A stretch of 64,000 nucleotides of DNA from Microbulbifer sp. Q7 (GTDB taxonomy: Bacteria; Pseudomonadota; Gammaproteobacteria; Pseudomonadales; Cellvibrionaceae), in assembly GCF_001639145.1 (NCBI RefSeq), contig NZ_LROY01000002.1, forward strand, positions 2,016,501 to 2,080,500. The letters run 5' to 3'. The stretch's first letter is position 1. The number at the start of each line of letters is the position of its first letter. Both the position numbers and the translations under genes were made by a program. A model generated the notes under the pieces. That model did no database searches, was not told the DNA's origin, and saw nothing but the letters and a program-made list of their open reading frames with translations. Below are positions 1-9,204 of this stretch, piece by piece.

Positions 1-101
1 AATCTGAGCAGCCCGGCTTTTCGCGCACACACAGGCTGGCCGTTCAGCAGGAAATATCGAATCTGCAGGCAAGTTTCGACAGACCTTCTCACCCAAACAC
101 G

Positions 102-1268
102 TCATTCGATTGAGCCCCGGCAGGCCGCGATAAACACTTCCCGATACTTATCCGCTGAAAATGGCAACGGATTACTCGCAGCCGAAGGGTCCTGCACAGC
201 CATTTGCGCGACCCGATCGGCGTCTTCTTCGTCGATGCCGATTTCCCCTAGGCTGTGGGGAATACCCAGGTCGCGCCGCAGGAATAGAACCCAGTCCAGC
301 ACGCCCTGGTAGCCGGCGCTGGGCAGTGCCAGGTAACGGGACAGCCGGCTCATGGGTTCTTCGATGGCCACGCGATTGGCGGCCAGCACGTAGGGCATCA
401 GGATGGCATTGAGCAGCCCGTGGTGCTTGTCAAACAGTGCACCGAGCGGATGGGCCAGCGCGTGCATGGCACCGAGCCCACGCTGAAACGCGGTGGCACC
501 CATGCTGGAGGCCACCAGCATTTGCATGCGGGCCTCGAGGTCGTTGCCGTCGGCCACCGCCCGCGGCAGATACACGTGGATCAGGCGCATGGCCTCCAGC
601 GCGATTGCTTCTGCCATGGGGTGGAAATTGTTCGCACAGAAGGCTTCAAGATTATGCGACAGCGCATCCATGCCAGTGGCTGCGGTGATCGGGGCCGGCA
701 ACCCGAGGGTGAGTTCCGGGTCGAGCAGCACGATGGCCGGCAGCATGCGCGGGTGGAAAATGATTTTCTTCAGTCTGGCCTGTTCGTCGGTAATTACCGA
801 GGAGCGACCCACTTCAGAGCCGGTTCCGGCGGTGGTAGGCACGGCAATCACCGGCACCATCCCCTGGGCATTTACCTTGAGGTAATTGTCCCCCACATCC
901 TCAAATGCCCAGATGGGGTGTGTCTGCCCCACCATCAAGGCAATGGCCTTTCCCGCATCCAATGCAGAACCGCCCCCCAGTGCGATCACGCCATCACAAC
1001 CGTGCGCCTTGAAGGTAGCGACCCCATCGCTCACATTGGTGCCGGTGGGGTTCCCCTTGATCTCGCTGAATACCGTCAGCGGTAACCCGGCCACCAGACA
1101 GTTTTCCACAATGCCCTGAAGCATCGGCAGCGCCGCCAGGCCCGGGTCGGTAACCAGCAGAGGCGTGGCCATGCCCATCTCCCGGCACAAGTGCGGCAAC
1201 TCACTAATGCGACCGGGACCGACACGCATGGCGGTGGGGTAATTCCAGTTGGTGAAATAGTTACCCAT
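102..1268 (-). CDS. Iron-containing alcohol dehydrogenase
   Basis: A 388-residue group III (Fe-dependent) alcohol dehydrogenase, usual length for the family, oxidising an alcohol to an aldehyde with NAD(P)+ in the cytoplasm. The nucleotide-binding motif GGGSALDAGK is at residues 98-107. The expected metal ligands are present as D201 and H205 (GMDALSH) plus H269 and H283 (GAMHALAH ... KHHG), so the enzyme looks intact. It is the last gene of a minus-strand run with a glutamine-synthetase-like ligase, an aldehyde dehydrogenase and a small exported protein, 45 bp downstream of the latter. The context suggests oxidation of an alcohol or amino-alcohol intermediate that the neighbouring aldehyde dehydrogenase takes further. 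The substrate cannot be read from sequence. Confidence 0.93.
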   Translation of the reverse strand: MGNYFTNWNYPTAMRVGPGRISELPHLCREMGMATPLLVTDPGLAALPMLQGIVENCLVAGLPLTVFSEIKGNPTGTNVSDGVATFKAHGCDGVIALGGGSALDAGKAIALMVGQTHPIWAFEDVGDNYLKVNAQGMVPVIAVPTTAGTGSEVGRSSVITDEQARLKKIIFHPRMLPAIVLLDPELTLGLPAPITAATGMDALSHNLEAFCANNFHPMAEAIALEAMRLIHVYLPRAVADGNDLEARMQMLVASSMGATAFQRGLGAMHALAHPLGALFDKHHGLLNAILMPYVLAANRVAIEEPMSRLSRYLALPSAGYQGVLDWVLFLRRDLGIPHSLGEIGIDEEDADRVAQMAVQDPSAASNPLPFSADKYREVFIAACRGSIE

Positions 1269-1313
1269 TTATATGGACTCTTTCAGATTTCGCTGTGCGA
1301 ACAATTCCGCGGA

Positions 1314-1760
1314 TTACTGGCGTGTTACGTGAACAGATTCAATCATTTCGATGACGGGCGCATAATCCGCCGTATCGCAGTCACTCTTGTAACCCGCGCT
1401 CAGAAAATAATCGCCATTCAGCAAAAGCCAATTCGCGTGACAGCCATCTTCAAGCTCGAATGGAATAAAGTAACCGGAAAAATCTCCGATCTGAATGGAT
1501 GAAACTGGCAACCCTCTCTCTTCATAGGTTTCCAGAAATACGCTCAGATTCTGGGTACTGCCACGAACGTATTTTGCATACATCACCAACTGTGCTTTTT
1601 GATCGCTTCTGGTCAAATAAGCGGCCCCCGTATCTTCATGCTTTTCCAGAGTCCACTGATCACTTAATACCAATGAAGCATCATTTATAGACACCTGGTC
1701 TGCGAAGGACGAGAGTGGGAGCAACGCAAGACAAACCGAGGAAGCGCTTAAACATTTCAT
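1314..1760 (-). CDS. Small exported protein of unknown function
   Basis: A 148-residue protein I do not recognise. Residues 1-20 form a Sec-type signal peptide (hydrophobic SVCLALLPLSS, likely cleavage after SSFA), so the mature protein of about 128 residues is probably periplasmic. Two cysteines in the second half (in DGCHAN and KSDCDTAD) could form a disulfide. Its start codon overlaps the stop of the upstream aldehyde dehydrogenase gene by 4 bp (ATGA), indicating translational coupling and membership of the same operon. The linkage of a periplasmic protein to cytoplasmic dehydrogenases is unexpected. No function is assigned. Confidence 0.75.
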   Translation of the reverse strand: MKCLSASSVCLALLPLSSFADQVSINDASLVLSDQWTLEKHEDTGAAYLTRSDQKAQLVMYAKYVRGSTQNLSVFLETYEERGLPVSSIQIGDFSGYFIPFELEDGCHANWLLLNGDYFLSAGYKSDCDTADYAPVIEMIESVHVTRQ

Positions 1761-3154
1761 GGGTGATCCTTCAGGTGGAACGATTTGGGGCGGGTAAGAT
1801 ACTCAAAACCAATACCAGACAAGGTGCAGCCGCGGCCGGAATTTTTTACCCCGGTCCAGGCCAGAGCCGGGTCGAGATAATCGCAGCGATTTAAAAACAC
1901 CGTGCCGGTCTGCAATTCATCCCCCAGGGCCAGTGCGGCCTCCTCGTCTGCGGAATAGATGGCTGCGGTCAGGCCGTATTCGCTGTCGTTCATCAGCGCC
2001 AGCGCCTCCGCATCATCGGCCACCGACATCACCCCTAGCACGGGGCCAAAGGATTCCTCGCTCATAATGCGCATACTGTGATCGACGTTGGTGAGCAACT
2101 GCGGAGCCATGTAGGCACTACCCCGCTGATCGAGTTCGAACGCGCCATCGTCAATCCATGTCCGCGCGCCCTGCGCCACCGCCTCGTCGATCTGGTCGCG
2201 CACAAAGTCCGCCGCGCGGGCACGCACCATGGGACCCAGGGTGGTTTCCTGATCGTCGGGACGACCGAGCCGATAGCCGCGGATCAGCGCCGCCGCACGC
2301 TCAACAAATTCATCAAACAGGGTGTGGTGGACATACAGCCGCTCGATACCACAGCAGGACTGCCCGGAATTGAAGTAGGCGCCGTCCACCACCGACGCCA
2401 CCACTCTGTCGAGATCCGCATCCGCGCGCACGTACGCCGGATCCTTGCCGCCCAGTTCGAGGCCCACGGAAAGAAAACGCCCCGCGGCCGCCGCCTCCAC
2501 CGCCGCCCCGCCGGCGACCGACCCGGTGAAGGCAACGTGCTGAACGCCCCCATTGATGATCATCTGCTCCGCGTCCCGATGATCCAGGTGCAGGTATTGA
2601 AACACCCCTTGTGGAAGACCGGCCTCAGCAAAGGCATTCACCAGCCGCTCCGCGCACAACGGCGTTTGTGCGGAGTGTTTGAGAATGACGCTGTTCCCTG
2701 CCAGCAGGGCGGGCACCACCGCATTAATCGCGGTGAGGTAGGGATAATTCCAGGGCGCAATAACGAAGCAGACCCCCAGTGGCTCGCGGCGAATAAACCG
2801 GTGAAACCCTTTCTTCTCCGGCAGCTGCATGTCGCGCAGTGGACTTTCTGCGGACTCCGCCAGCTCAGCCATGTACAGAGCGCGCTCGGCGAGACCCTCG
2901 ATTTCACCACCGGCGAAGGCAATCGGGCGGCCCATCTGCCAGCAAACCTCTTCCGCTAACGGCGCCTTGAGGGCAAGCAGGTGATCCACCGCCGCGCGCA
3001 CCAGTGCCGCGCGCTCGGCGACCGATACCTGCCGCCAGCCCAGTTGCGCGCCCTGGGCACGGTTCAGTGCGTTCTGGATTTCATAGTCTGTGGCCAGCGG
3101 TCGCTCGACATAAATGCTGTTATCGACCGGCGAGATACACTGGAGTTTTTGCAT
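1757..3154 (-). CDS. NAD(P)-dependent aldehyde dehydrogenase
   Basis: A 465-residue aldehyde dehydrogenase superfamily member that oxidises an aldehyde to the acid in the cytoplasm. The cofactor-binding segment PWNYPYL lies at about residues 134-140, the general base is E233 in LELGGK, and the catalytic thiol is C267 in NSGQSC. A GPVLGVM-type C-terminal motif is also present. It is slightly shorter than the usual 480-500, as in the succinate-semialdehyde dehydrogenase group. It lies 74 bp downstream of the glutamine-synthetase-like gene and overlaps the following small gene. A role in an amine or amino-alcohol pathway is inferred from the operon. Confidence 0.93.
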   Translation of the reverse strand: MQKLQCISPVDNSIYVERPLATDYEIQNALNRAQGAQLGWRQVSVAERAALVRAAVDHLLALKAPLAEEVCWQMGRPIAFAGGEIEGLAERALYMAELAESAESPLRDMQLPEKKGFHRFIRREPLGVCFVIAPWNYPYLTAINAVVPALLAGNSVILKHSAQTPLCAERLVNAFAEAGLPQGVFQYLHLDHRDAEQMIINGGVQHVAFTGSVAGGAAVEAAAAGRFLSVGLELGGKDPAYVRADADLDRVVASVVDGAYFNSGQSCCGIERLYVHHTLFDEFVERAAALIRGYRLGRPDDQETTLGPMVRARAADFVRDQIDEAVAQGARTWIDDGAFELDQRGSAYMAPQLLTNVDHSMRIMSEESFGPVLGVMSVADDAEALALMNDSEYGLTAAIYSADEEAALALGDELQTGTVFLNRCDYLDPALAWTGVKNSGRGCTLSGIGFEYLTRPKSFHLKDHP

Positions 3155-3228
3155 GGGAACAATGGCTTCCTGCCTGAATCACGCAACGCCTGATGGGCGT
3201 GCAAAACCTGTGGGGTTTATCCACCCCG

Positions 3229-4695
3229 TTAAATAATTTCGAAATAGCGCTGCAGTTCCCACTCGCCGACATGCTTGCGGTACTCGCGCTCCTCCCACTC
3301 GCGACTGGCGGCAAAGTGCTCGACAAAGTTATCGCCAAACAACTCACGGGCCGCCGGCGACTGCCGCAGACGCTGCGCCGCCTCCCACAGGGTGCGCGGC
3401 AGTGACAGTTCCGCCGGGTGCTCGGCTTCATAGGCGTTGCCCGCTACCGCTTCACCCGGCTCCCAGCCCTGCTCGATGCCATACAGCCCGGAGCCCAGCG
3501 CGACCGCCAGTGCCAGGTAGGGATTGGCGTCGGCGGCGCCGAGACGATATTCCTGGCGCTGGGATTTATCGCTGCCGGGAATCACCCGCAACGCGGCGGT
3601 ACGGTTTTCCACTCCCCAGGTGGCATCAGTGGGCGCCCAGAAGCCGGGGATCATGCGGCGGTAGCTATTGATGGTGGGCGCAACCATGCACAGCAGCTCC
3701 GGCATCAGGCGCTGCTGCCCGGCGAGAAAATGCCGCTGCGTATCACTCATGCTGTGGGGCTCGCCTTCGGCGAAGAATGCGGAGGTATTGTCGTCTTTAT
3801 TGCGCAGGGAGAGATGAATGTGCCCGCTCTGGCCGGGGTAATCGTTGGACCACTTGGCCATAAAGGTCGCCATCAACCCGCGTCGTTCTGCCAGCACCTT
3901 GATAAAGGTCTTGAACAGGGCCGCTTTATCGCCCGCAGCCTCCGCCGTGTCCACCGTAATGGCCGCCTCCAGCACGCCGGGGCCGGTCTCTGTATGCAGC
4001 CCCTCGATGGGAAAATCCATTTGCTCGGCCAGCGCGAGAATCTCGTGGTACAGGTCCGCATGCACCGAGTTGCGAATCATCGAGTAGCCAAACCAGCCCG
4101 GCGTGAACGGCTTCAGGTCGCGGTAGCCTTTGGCGCGGGCACTGTCCGGGGTCTCGTCGAACACGAAGAACTCGTACTCCAGCGCACCAAAGGGGACAAA
4201 GCCGAGCTTGTCACAGCGCTCGATCACCCGCCGCAACAGCGCCCGCGGGCACACTGCCTCCGCCGCGCCCTCGAACTCCGCCAGAAACAGCAACATGCCA
4301 CCTTCAAAGGGCACCTCGCGGCAGGTGTGCGGCAGAATCCGCACCGGCGCATCCGGGTAGCCAGTATGCCAGCCGGTGTAGCGGGCGTTGTCGTAGAGCT
4401 GGTCCTGAATATCCCAGCCCAGCACCACATCGCAGAAGGCAAAGCCCTTGTCGAGGGCCGAGAAAAACTTCTCCCGGCTCATGTACTTGCCGCGCATCAC
4501 CCCGTCGTTATCGAACAGGCCCACCTTCACATGGGTGAGGCCGCGCGCCTCGACGATCTGTTTGGCCTCCGCCACCGTGCGCACCTGGCGCGGGTTCAGT
4601 ACCCGGGGCGTGCCCGCGGCCGCCGGTGACGGCGAAGATACTGCGGTATTGAGGGGTGCCGACGAGGATGGCGGCAGTTCTGTGGACTCGTCCAT
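3229..4695 (-). CDS. Glutamine synthetase family protein (gamma-glutamyl-amine ligase type)
   Basis: A 488-residue glutamine synthetase fold ligase. The N-terminal beta-grasp region contains the DGVMRGKYM signature. The catalytic domain carries EYEFFVF (metal-binding Glu), TETGPGVLEAAI, SGHIHLSL and NRTAALRVI. Residues 1-30 are Ser/Pro/Ala-rich and probably flexible, so a slightly later start is possible. Family members of this kind (PuuA, the Pau and Ipu enzymes) join glutamate to an amine with ATP. The companion aldehyde and alcohol dehydrogenases fit polyamine or amino-alcohol catabolism better than ammonia assimilation. No gamma-glutamyl hydrolase is nearby, so the exact pathway is open. 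It is divergent from ppa. Confidence 0.9.
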   Translation of the reverse strand: MDESTELPPSSSAPLNTAVSSPSPAAAGTPRVLNPRQVRTVAEAKQIVEARGLTHVKVGLFDNDGVMRGKYMSREKFFSALDKGFAFCDVVLGWDIQDQLYDNARYTGWHTGYPDAPVRILPHTCREVPFEGGMLLFLAEFEGAAEAVCPRALLRRVIERCDKLGFVPFGALEYEFFVFDETPDSARAKGYRDLKPFTPGWFGYSMIRNSVHADLYHEILALAEQMDFPIEGLHTETGPGVLEAAITVDTAEAAGDKAALFKTFIKVLAERRGLMATFMAKWSNDYPGQSGHIHLSLRNKDDNTSAFFAEGEPHSMSDTQRHFLAGQQRLMPELLCMVAPTINSYRRMIPGFWAPTDATWGVENRTAALRVIPGSDKSQRQEYRLGAADANPYLALAVALGSGLYGIEQGWEPGEAVAGNAYEAEHPAELSLPRTLWEAAQRLRQSPAARELFGDNFVEHFAASREWEEREYRKHVGEWELQRYFEII

Positions 4696-4857
4696 GAGAT
4701 GCTCCGTTATTGTTACCGCACCACCAGCGCCGGCTAAGTTAGCAGGAATGCGATGGGCAGAATCTTGCCTAAAGGATAGCCCAAGCCCCGCAGCACGGGG
4801 CTTTGAACAATATTTGTACGGTCACACTGACACCTATGTAAGCGACCGCACAGGGTA

Positions 4858-4863
4858 TATAAT
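4858..4863 (+). promoter_or_regulatory. Candidate -10 box of the ppa promoter
   Basis: A perfect TATAAT lies 43 bp before the ppa start, preceded by an extended GGGTA. No convincing -35 sits at 16-18 bp spacing; a CTGACA at 4827-4832 is too far away. Assignment rests on the -10 hexamer and position only. Confidence 0.4.
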
Positions 4864-4906
4864 CCGGCCTCCAAATTTTCCGATCACACATTAGTCAGGA
4901 CCAGCA

Positions 4907-5443
4907 ATGAGCTTCGACAAGGTTTCCGCAGGTAAAGACCTGCCCAACGATATCAACGTAATCATCGAGATCCCCGCCAACCACGATCCGATCAAGTACG
5001 AAGTCGACAAGGACGCAGACGCGGTATTCGTAGACCGTTTCGTAGCCACCCCCATGTTCTACCCGGCCAACTACGGCTACGTTCCCCAGACCCTGTCTGA
5101 AGACGGTGACCCCCTGGACGTGCTGGTTGTAGCCCCTTACCCGGTGATGGTTGGCTCCGTGATCCGCTCCCGCGTAGTCGGGGTGCTGAACATGACCGAC
5201 GAATCCGGCGTAGACGCCAAGCTGCTGGCGGTACCGCACACCAAGCTGACCAAGCTGTACGATCACGTGAACGAAATCGGCGACCTGCCGGAGCTGCTGA
5301 TCAAGCAGATCGAGCACTACTTCGAAAACTACAAGGCGCTGGAAGCCGGCAAATGGGTGAAGGTAGACGGCTGGGCCGACGCTGAAGCCGCGCGCGCCGA
5401 AGTCATGGCCTCCCGCGAGCGCTACCTGAAAGAAGAGGGCTGA
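4907..5443 (+). CDS. ppa: Inorganic pyrophosphatase
   Basis: A family I soluble inorganic pyrophosphatase of 178 residues (the Escherichia coli enzyme is of similar length). It hydrolyses pyrophosphate to two phosphates with Mg2+, pulling biosynthetic reactions forward in the cytoplasm. The signature [10 protein letters not shown] supplies the acidic metal ligands. The downstream MTDESG and [10 protein letters not shown] segments and the KWVKVDGW C-terminal region also match the family. It is monocistronic: a strong hairpin terminator follows directly, and a separate gene starts beyond it. Confidence 0.97.
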   Translation: MSFDKVSAGKDLPNDINVIIEIPANHDPIKYEVDKDADAVFVDRFVATPMFYPANYGYVPQTLSEDGDPLDVLVVAPYPVMVGSVIRSRVVGVLNMTDESGVDAKLLAVPHTKLTKLYDHVNEIGDLPELLIKQIEHYFENYKALEAGKWVKVDGWADAEAARAEVMASRERYLKEEG

Positions 5444-5472
5444 TCTGCGATAGCGATCACCCGCTCTTTCCG

Positions 5473-5499
5473 AAAGCCGGCCTTGCGCCGGCTTTTTTG
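5473..5499 (+). terminator. Rho-independent terminator of ppa
   Basis: A 9-bp perfect stem (AAAGCCGGC at 5473-5481 with GCCGGCTTT at 5487-5495), a 5-nt loop and a run of T at 5493-5498. Confidence 0.9.
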
Positions 5500-5556
5500 T
5501 GCCCGTTAAATACCCTCACCACCCACTCTCCTCTCTGGAAACACGGAGCAGCATTC

Positions 5557-6171
5557 ATGCCAAACACCGTCCAAGGGCCCGATGGCAAACCCCGCTGCGG
5601 CTGGTGCGCGGCCACCGACGACTTCTTCCCCTACCACGATAACGAATGGGGATTTCCGGTGGACGACGACCAACGGCTGTTTGAAAAAATCTGTCTGGAA
5701 GGTTTCCAGTCCGGCCTGAGCTGGCGAACCATTCTGGCCAAGCGGGAAAACTTTCGCGCGGCCTTCCAGCAGTTCGATTTCAACAAGGTGGCGAAATTTT
5801 CCGACAAGGATGTGGAGCGGTTACTGCAGGATGCAGGGATTGTGCGGCACCGCGGAAAAATAGAGGCGGTAATCAACAACGCCCAGCGCGCGCGGGAGAT
5901 GGTCAGGGAAGAAGGTTCACTGGCGGCTTATTTCTGGCGCTTCGAACCGGTGGAACCCGCGGACACCGCGCCGCAAAGTGTTTCCACCTCCGATGTTTCC
6001 AGGGCCCTATCCAAAGACCTGAAAAAACGCGGCTGGAAGTTCGTGGGGCCCACCACCGTCTACGCGTTTATGCAGGCCATGGGGCTGATCAATGATCACG
6101 TGGAAGACTGTGTGACGCGCAAAGCCGTCGACAGGGCCAGAAAGAAATTCAGGCGCCCGTCAATCCGGTAA
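5557..6171 (+). CDS. tag: DNA-3-methyladenine glycosylase I
   Basis: A 204-residue Tag-family base-excision repair glycosylase that removes 3-methyladenine from alkylated DNA. The N-terminus RCGWCAATDDFFPYHDNEWG holds the first zinc ligand (Cys) and the YHDNEWG signature. GLSWRTILAKRENFR and the C-terminal NDHVEDC (His and Cys zinc ligands) are also present. The ATG at 5557 is chosen over earlier in-frame codons because GGAG at 5544-5547 precedes it and the longer frame would begin inside the ppa terminator. The last 12 bp overlap the converging gene on the other strand. Confidence 0.94.
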   Translation: MPNTVQGPDGKPRCGWCAATDDFFPYHDNEWGFPVDDDQRLFEKICLEGFQSGLSWRTILAKRENFRAAFQQFDFNKVAKFSDKDVERLLQDAGIVRHRGKIEAVINNAQRAREMVREEGSLAAYFWRFEPVEPADTAPQSVSTSDVSRALSKDLKKRGWKFVGPTTVYAFMQAMGLINDHVEDCVTRKAVDRARKKFRRPSIR

Positions 6172-6750
6172 TTTGAATGAAGCCTTGCCGGTAACATGGC
6201 TCCCCAGCTGCCAGTTGGGGACCTGGACCTGAACCGGCGGCGGGGACGGCTGCTCACTTGGCTCCACCAGGTTGCCCGTGGCAGGCTTCAGGCTGAGATG
6301 GCTCACGGGCACCTGCACCGGCTCCACCTTGCTGCGCTCGTGCTCCTTCAGCAGGTAACCCTCCATCGGCGCCAGGGTCAAACCGGTTTCCGACGACTGG
6401 ACTTGCGTTGCCTGCGGACCCGACTCTTCTGCCGCGACCGGGCTGGCTGACGCACTCGGCGGTGCCGCCTTGGCGGGGGCCGCCGCGCCATCGGTCGCCG
6501 TCTCCTGTTGCGCCTTCTCTTCGGCCTTCACAGCAGACACTGCGCCCAACTTGGTGAGGGTCGCCTGCAGCTGCTCCGCCTGCGCCCGGGCCAGGCCTTT
6601 CTTGATCGCCAGTGGGCGGCCGCTGAACAGTTTTTCCACCGTGTCCGGGCCCGTCTTGAACAACCGGGCAAAGTTCGCTTTGACGTCCGCAGCGGTATAC
6701 CCCGGCTGCAGGTCGCCGCGGAAAATCACGCTATAGGTAAGTTCGCTCAT
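6160..6750 (-). CDS. Hypothetical protein with N-terminal FRGDLQPGYT-type domain
   Basis: A 196-residue cytoplasmic protein with no signal peptide or membrane segment. Residues 1-80 form a small alpha/beta domain (VIFRGDLQPGYTAADV ... LFKTGPDTVEKLF) that I have seen at the N-terminus of many otherwise unrelated gammaproteobacterial proteins. It is followed by an Ala/Pro/Glu-rich linker at about 80-130 and a variable tail. Function unknown. It converges on tag and overlaps it by 12 bp. The opposite strand is also open here, but the codon pattern and recognisable N-terminal domain favour this strand. Confidence 0.72.
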   Translation of the reverse strand: MSELTYSVIFRGDLQPGYTAADVKANFARLFKTGPDTVEKLFSGRPLAIKKGLARAQAEQLQATLTKLGAVSAVKAEEKAQQETATDGAAAPAKAAPPSASASPVAAEESGPQATQVQSSETGLTLAPMEGYLLKEHERSKVEPVQVPVSHLSLKPATGNLVEPSEQPSPPPVQVQVPNWQLGSHVTGKASFKLPD

Positions 6751-6833
6751 GGGGCACCTCGATTGTGTTGCCGCTGTCCCGGCTCGTTATTCTTCGGGTT
6801 TGTCCGCAGTGGTGGTCGCTATTGATAACCAAT

Positions 6834-7676
6834 TCAGTCGTCAGAATCCAGTGTCTGGTCCATGGTGTAGGCCGGCGCGCCTTCACATTTACCGCCCACC
6901 ACCCGCGCCGGCACCCCGGCCACGGTCAAGCGCGCAGCCACATCCCGCAGTACCAGGCTGCCCGCTGCTATTTTCACCCCCTCACCAATCGTTACCGGGC
7001 CCAGGATCTTGGCGCCGGCGCCAATCATCACACCGCGGCCGATTTTCGGGTGGCGGTCACCGCCACCGCTGCCGCTCCCCCCGAGGGTGACGGAATGCAG
7101 GATAGACACATCGTCTTCGACCACGCTGGTCTCCCCCACCACCAGGCCGGTGGCGTGGTCAATCATGATGCCGCAGCCAAAGCGGGCAGCGGGATGGATA
7201 TCCACCGCAAACTGCTCGGAGACCCGGCTCTGGAAATACAGCGCCAGCGTATGACGCCCCTTCTGCCACAGCCAGTGGGCAATGCGGTGGGATTGCAACG
7301 CATGAAATCCCTTGAAATAAAGGAATGGCGTGAGGTATTGGTCGCAGGCGGGATCGCGGTCGTACCAGGCACAGATGTCGGCCTGCATGCAGCGGGAAAT
7401 TTCGGGGTCGTCCACCAGCGCTGCGGCAATGACCTCCTGCAACGCCGTGGCCGTAAGCGCAGCGTGATCCAGCACCGAGGCCAGCTGATACGCCAGCGCC
7501 CGGTCGAGGCTGCGATGGCGCAGTACCGTATTGTGAAAATAGCTGGCCAGTACCGGCTCGCCGGCGGCAGCCGCAGAGGCCTCCGCGCGCATGGCTGACC
7601 AGATATCCCGATGATTCAATTCAGTGCGGTTGATGGTCTCTCTTCCTGTCTCTGATCCAACTCTTGTTTGCCCCAC
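6834..7676 (-). CDS. cysE: Serine O-acetyltransferase
   Basis: Serine acetyltransferase, the first step of cysteine synthesis (serine plus acetyl-CoA to O-acetylserine). The N-terminal helical domain aligns with E. coli CysE (EPVLASYFHN, YFKGFHALQSHRIAHWLW). The left-handed beta-helix shows VDIHPAARFG, MIDHATGLVVGET with the catalytic His, GGDRHPKIG and GVMIGAGAKILG. At up to 280 residues it is near the usual 270. The start is uncertain: no ATG fits, the longest frame opens with GTG at 7676, and similarity begins at about residue 20. The unrelated M15 peptidase gene lies 25 bp upstream on the same strand. Confidence 0.9.
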   Translation of the reverse strand: MGQTRVGSETGRETINRTELNHRDIWSAMRAEASAAAAGEPVLASYFHNTVLRHRSLDRALAYQLASVLDHAALTATALQEVIAAALVDDPEISRCMQADICAWYDRDPACDQYLTPFLYFKGFHALQSHRIAHWLWQKGRHTLALYFQSRVSEQFAVDIHPAARFGCGIMIDHATGLVVGETSVVEDDVSILHSVTLGGSGSGGGDRHPKIGRGVMIGAGAKILGPVTIGEGVKIAAGSLVLRDVAARLTVAGVPARVVGGKCEGAPAYTMDQTLDSDD

Positions 7677-7701
7677 CGGTCAACGGCATTCGGACGGGGA
7701 C

Positions 7702-8430
7702 TCAGAGGCGATCCATATTAGTCGGATAGGCAGATTCCGGCACTTCTACAAAGCGTGGATAAATGGCTTCCATGACGTCGCACACGGTGCCCGCCAGGGC
7801 CAGGTCGCCATCTGCCTGACACTGCTGCAGCTGCGCCTGCAGTGCCTCGGCACTGTGCAGCTGCTGAAATTCCCTGGCCCGCGGCGCATAACTCAGGTGC
7901 CAGCGCTCCGGCGCTACGCCGCCGCGATCTTCCGCATAGGGGCGAAACAGGCCGTAGCTTTTACCGGCGGCAATACGCTCGTCGAGCCAGCAGTGGAAGG
8001 AACCAAAGACACCCTCGTCGGCCACCTCTTCCGGGGTCAGCTGCACCCGGTAATCGCTCGCAACCGCGGCCCCGTCAATCACATCAAAGTCAGTACCCCA
8101 ATGGTGGCGGGAGCCACCGGGCAGCGCCGACCAGCGCAATATAGCGAATACTGTTTCCTCTGGCGACATTCGCGCCACATCCAGTACGTCGCCATTACTG
8201 TCAAACACCGGCCGCGCGCCACAGGCCTTGGCATTCCAGATGGCGCGCTGACGCTCGAAATCCCGGAATCCCGAAACCACTTTTGGCTCAAATCCTGCCG
8301 CCCGGGCGTCCCGTCGCAACTGGTCAAATGCGGTGAGCGCCTCCGGGTGCATCAGCTGCCCGGAAACCGGCTCGAGGATGACATGCGCATCCGTCAGCCC
8401 GAACAAAATATTTTTCACAAGTTGATGCAT
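7702..8430 (-). CDS. M15 family (VanY-like) D,D-carboxypeptidase/peptidase
   Basis: A 242-residue zinc peptidase of the M15B/VanY type, which trims D-Ala-D-Ala ends of peptidoglycan peptides. The zinc-binding signature is SRHHWGTDFDVID (H and D ligands), preceded by VVSGFRDFERQ. The third ligand region RWHLSYAPRA is at about residues 200-210. No signal peptide is visible, so the protein is either cytoplasmic or exported by a non-obvious route. A recycling-type function is one possibility. It lies directly upstream of cysE on the same strand. Confidence 0.86.
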   Translation of the reverse strand: MHQLVKNILFGLTDAHVILEPVSGQLMHPEALTAFDQLRRDARAAGFEPKVVSGFRDFERQRAIWNAKACGARPVFDSNGDVLDVARMSPEETVFAILRWSALPGGSRHHWGTDFDVIDGAAVASDYRVQLTPEEVADEGVFGSFHCWLDERIAAGKSYGLFRPYAEDRGGVAPERWHLSYAPRAREFQQLHSAEALQAQLQQCQADGDLALAGTVCDVMEAIYPRFVEVPESAYPTNMDRL

Positions 8431-8734
8431 GAAGGCAGACCTTGTTTCCCGCCGAGACCACTGAGCACAATAATGAAGTACTGCAAAACCCGATAATACA
8501 GGCTAGGCTTTTGCAGCGGGCATCTCCAAATAGTACAAGTGTGCCGGGTGCTGCCGAAACCCGCAAACCGCGCCCTGGATATGCCACTCGCCGGCGGTGC
8601 AGTTTGGCCTTTGTATGTTTTGTGCTATGTTGGACGACCGTTGCAGTTGGCTCAGGATCGAGCCAGCAAAATACCGCGGTGATCGGTTGTCACCGCAACG
8701 TACGCGAAGTATCAACAGTTCAGGGAATGAATTT
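8431..8734. other. Intergenic region between divergent peptidase and TfoX-like genes
   Basis: About 300 bp between divergent genes. It must contain both promoters, but I see no confident -35/-10 pair, hairpin or repeat. A TGCTATGTT at about 8623-8631 could be an extended -10 for the rightward gene. Confidence 0.4.
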
Positions 8735-9019
8735 ATGCACCCTAGTCAATCAGAGTTGTTGAAGCTGAAAAACCTGGGACTCGCCTCCGTCAATATCCTT
8801 CATTCCATCGGCATCCGCACGCAGGATGACCTCCATCGGGTAGGCCCCGTGGAAGCATTCGCCAGCATTCGGCGACGCGGCATCAACGTTTCCCGCGTGC
8901 TTCTCTACGCCCTGCAGGGTGCACTTCTGGACGTTCACTGGAATGATCTGGACCCCGACCTCAAAGCCTCGCTGGTTACCGAGGCCGAACAACTGATCGC
9001 CCGCAAAGACAGCGCCTGA
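8735..9019 (+). CDS. TfoX C-terminal domain protein
   Basis: A 94-residue protein matching the stand-alone TfoX C-terminal domain (LKLKNLGLASVNILHSIGI, VGPVEAFASIRRRG, HWNDLDPDLKASLVTEAE), a helix-hairpin-helix-like module. Full-length TfoX/Sxy proteins co-activate CRP-dependent competence genes; this gene has only the C-terminal half, as often seen in Pseudomonas relatives. The ATG at 8735 is used because the domain begins immediately after it and the upstream in-frame stretch looks non-coding. Confidence 0.85.
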   Translation: MHPSQSELLKLKNLGLASVNILHSIGIRTQDDLHRVGPVEAFASIRRRGINVSRVLLYALQGALLDVHWNDLDPDLKASLVTEAEQLIARKDSA

Positions 9020-9204
9020 CACTATACTCCCCTGAAATTGTGCCGGAACAGACTTGTAAACGGCGCGCACAGCCCCTATTTAGCCTCAAACGCCACCCCC
9101 AACGCGGGTGGCCTGTGCTGCTGAATGCCGTTTCCGTGCGCGCCACCTAAAGCGCCACACACTACCTTTTCTATCGTTTCCACAATATCTTCCGGAGAAG
9201 TCTG

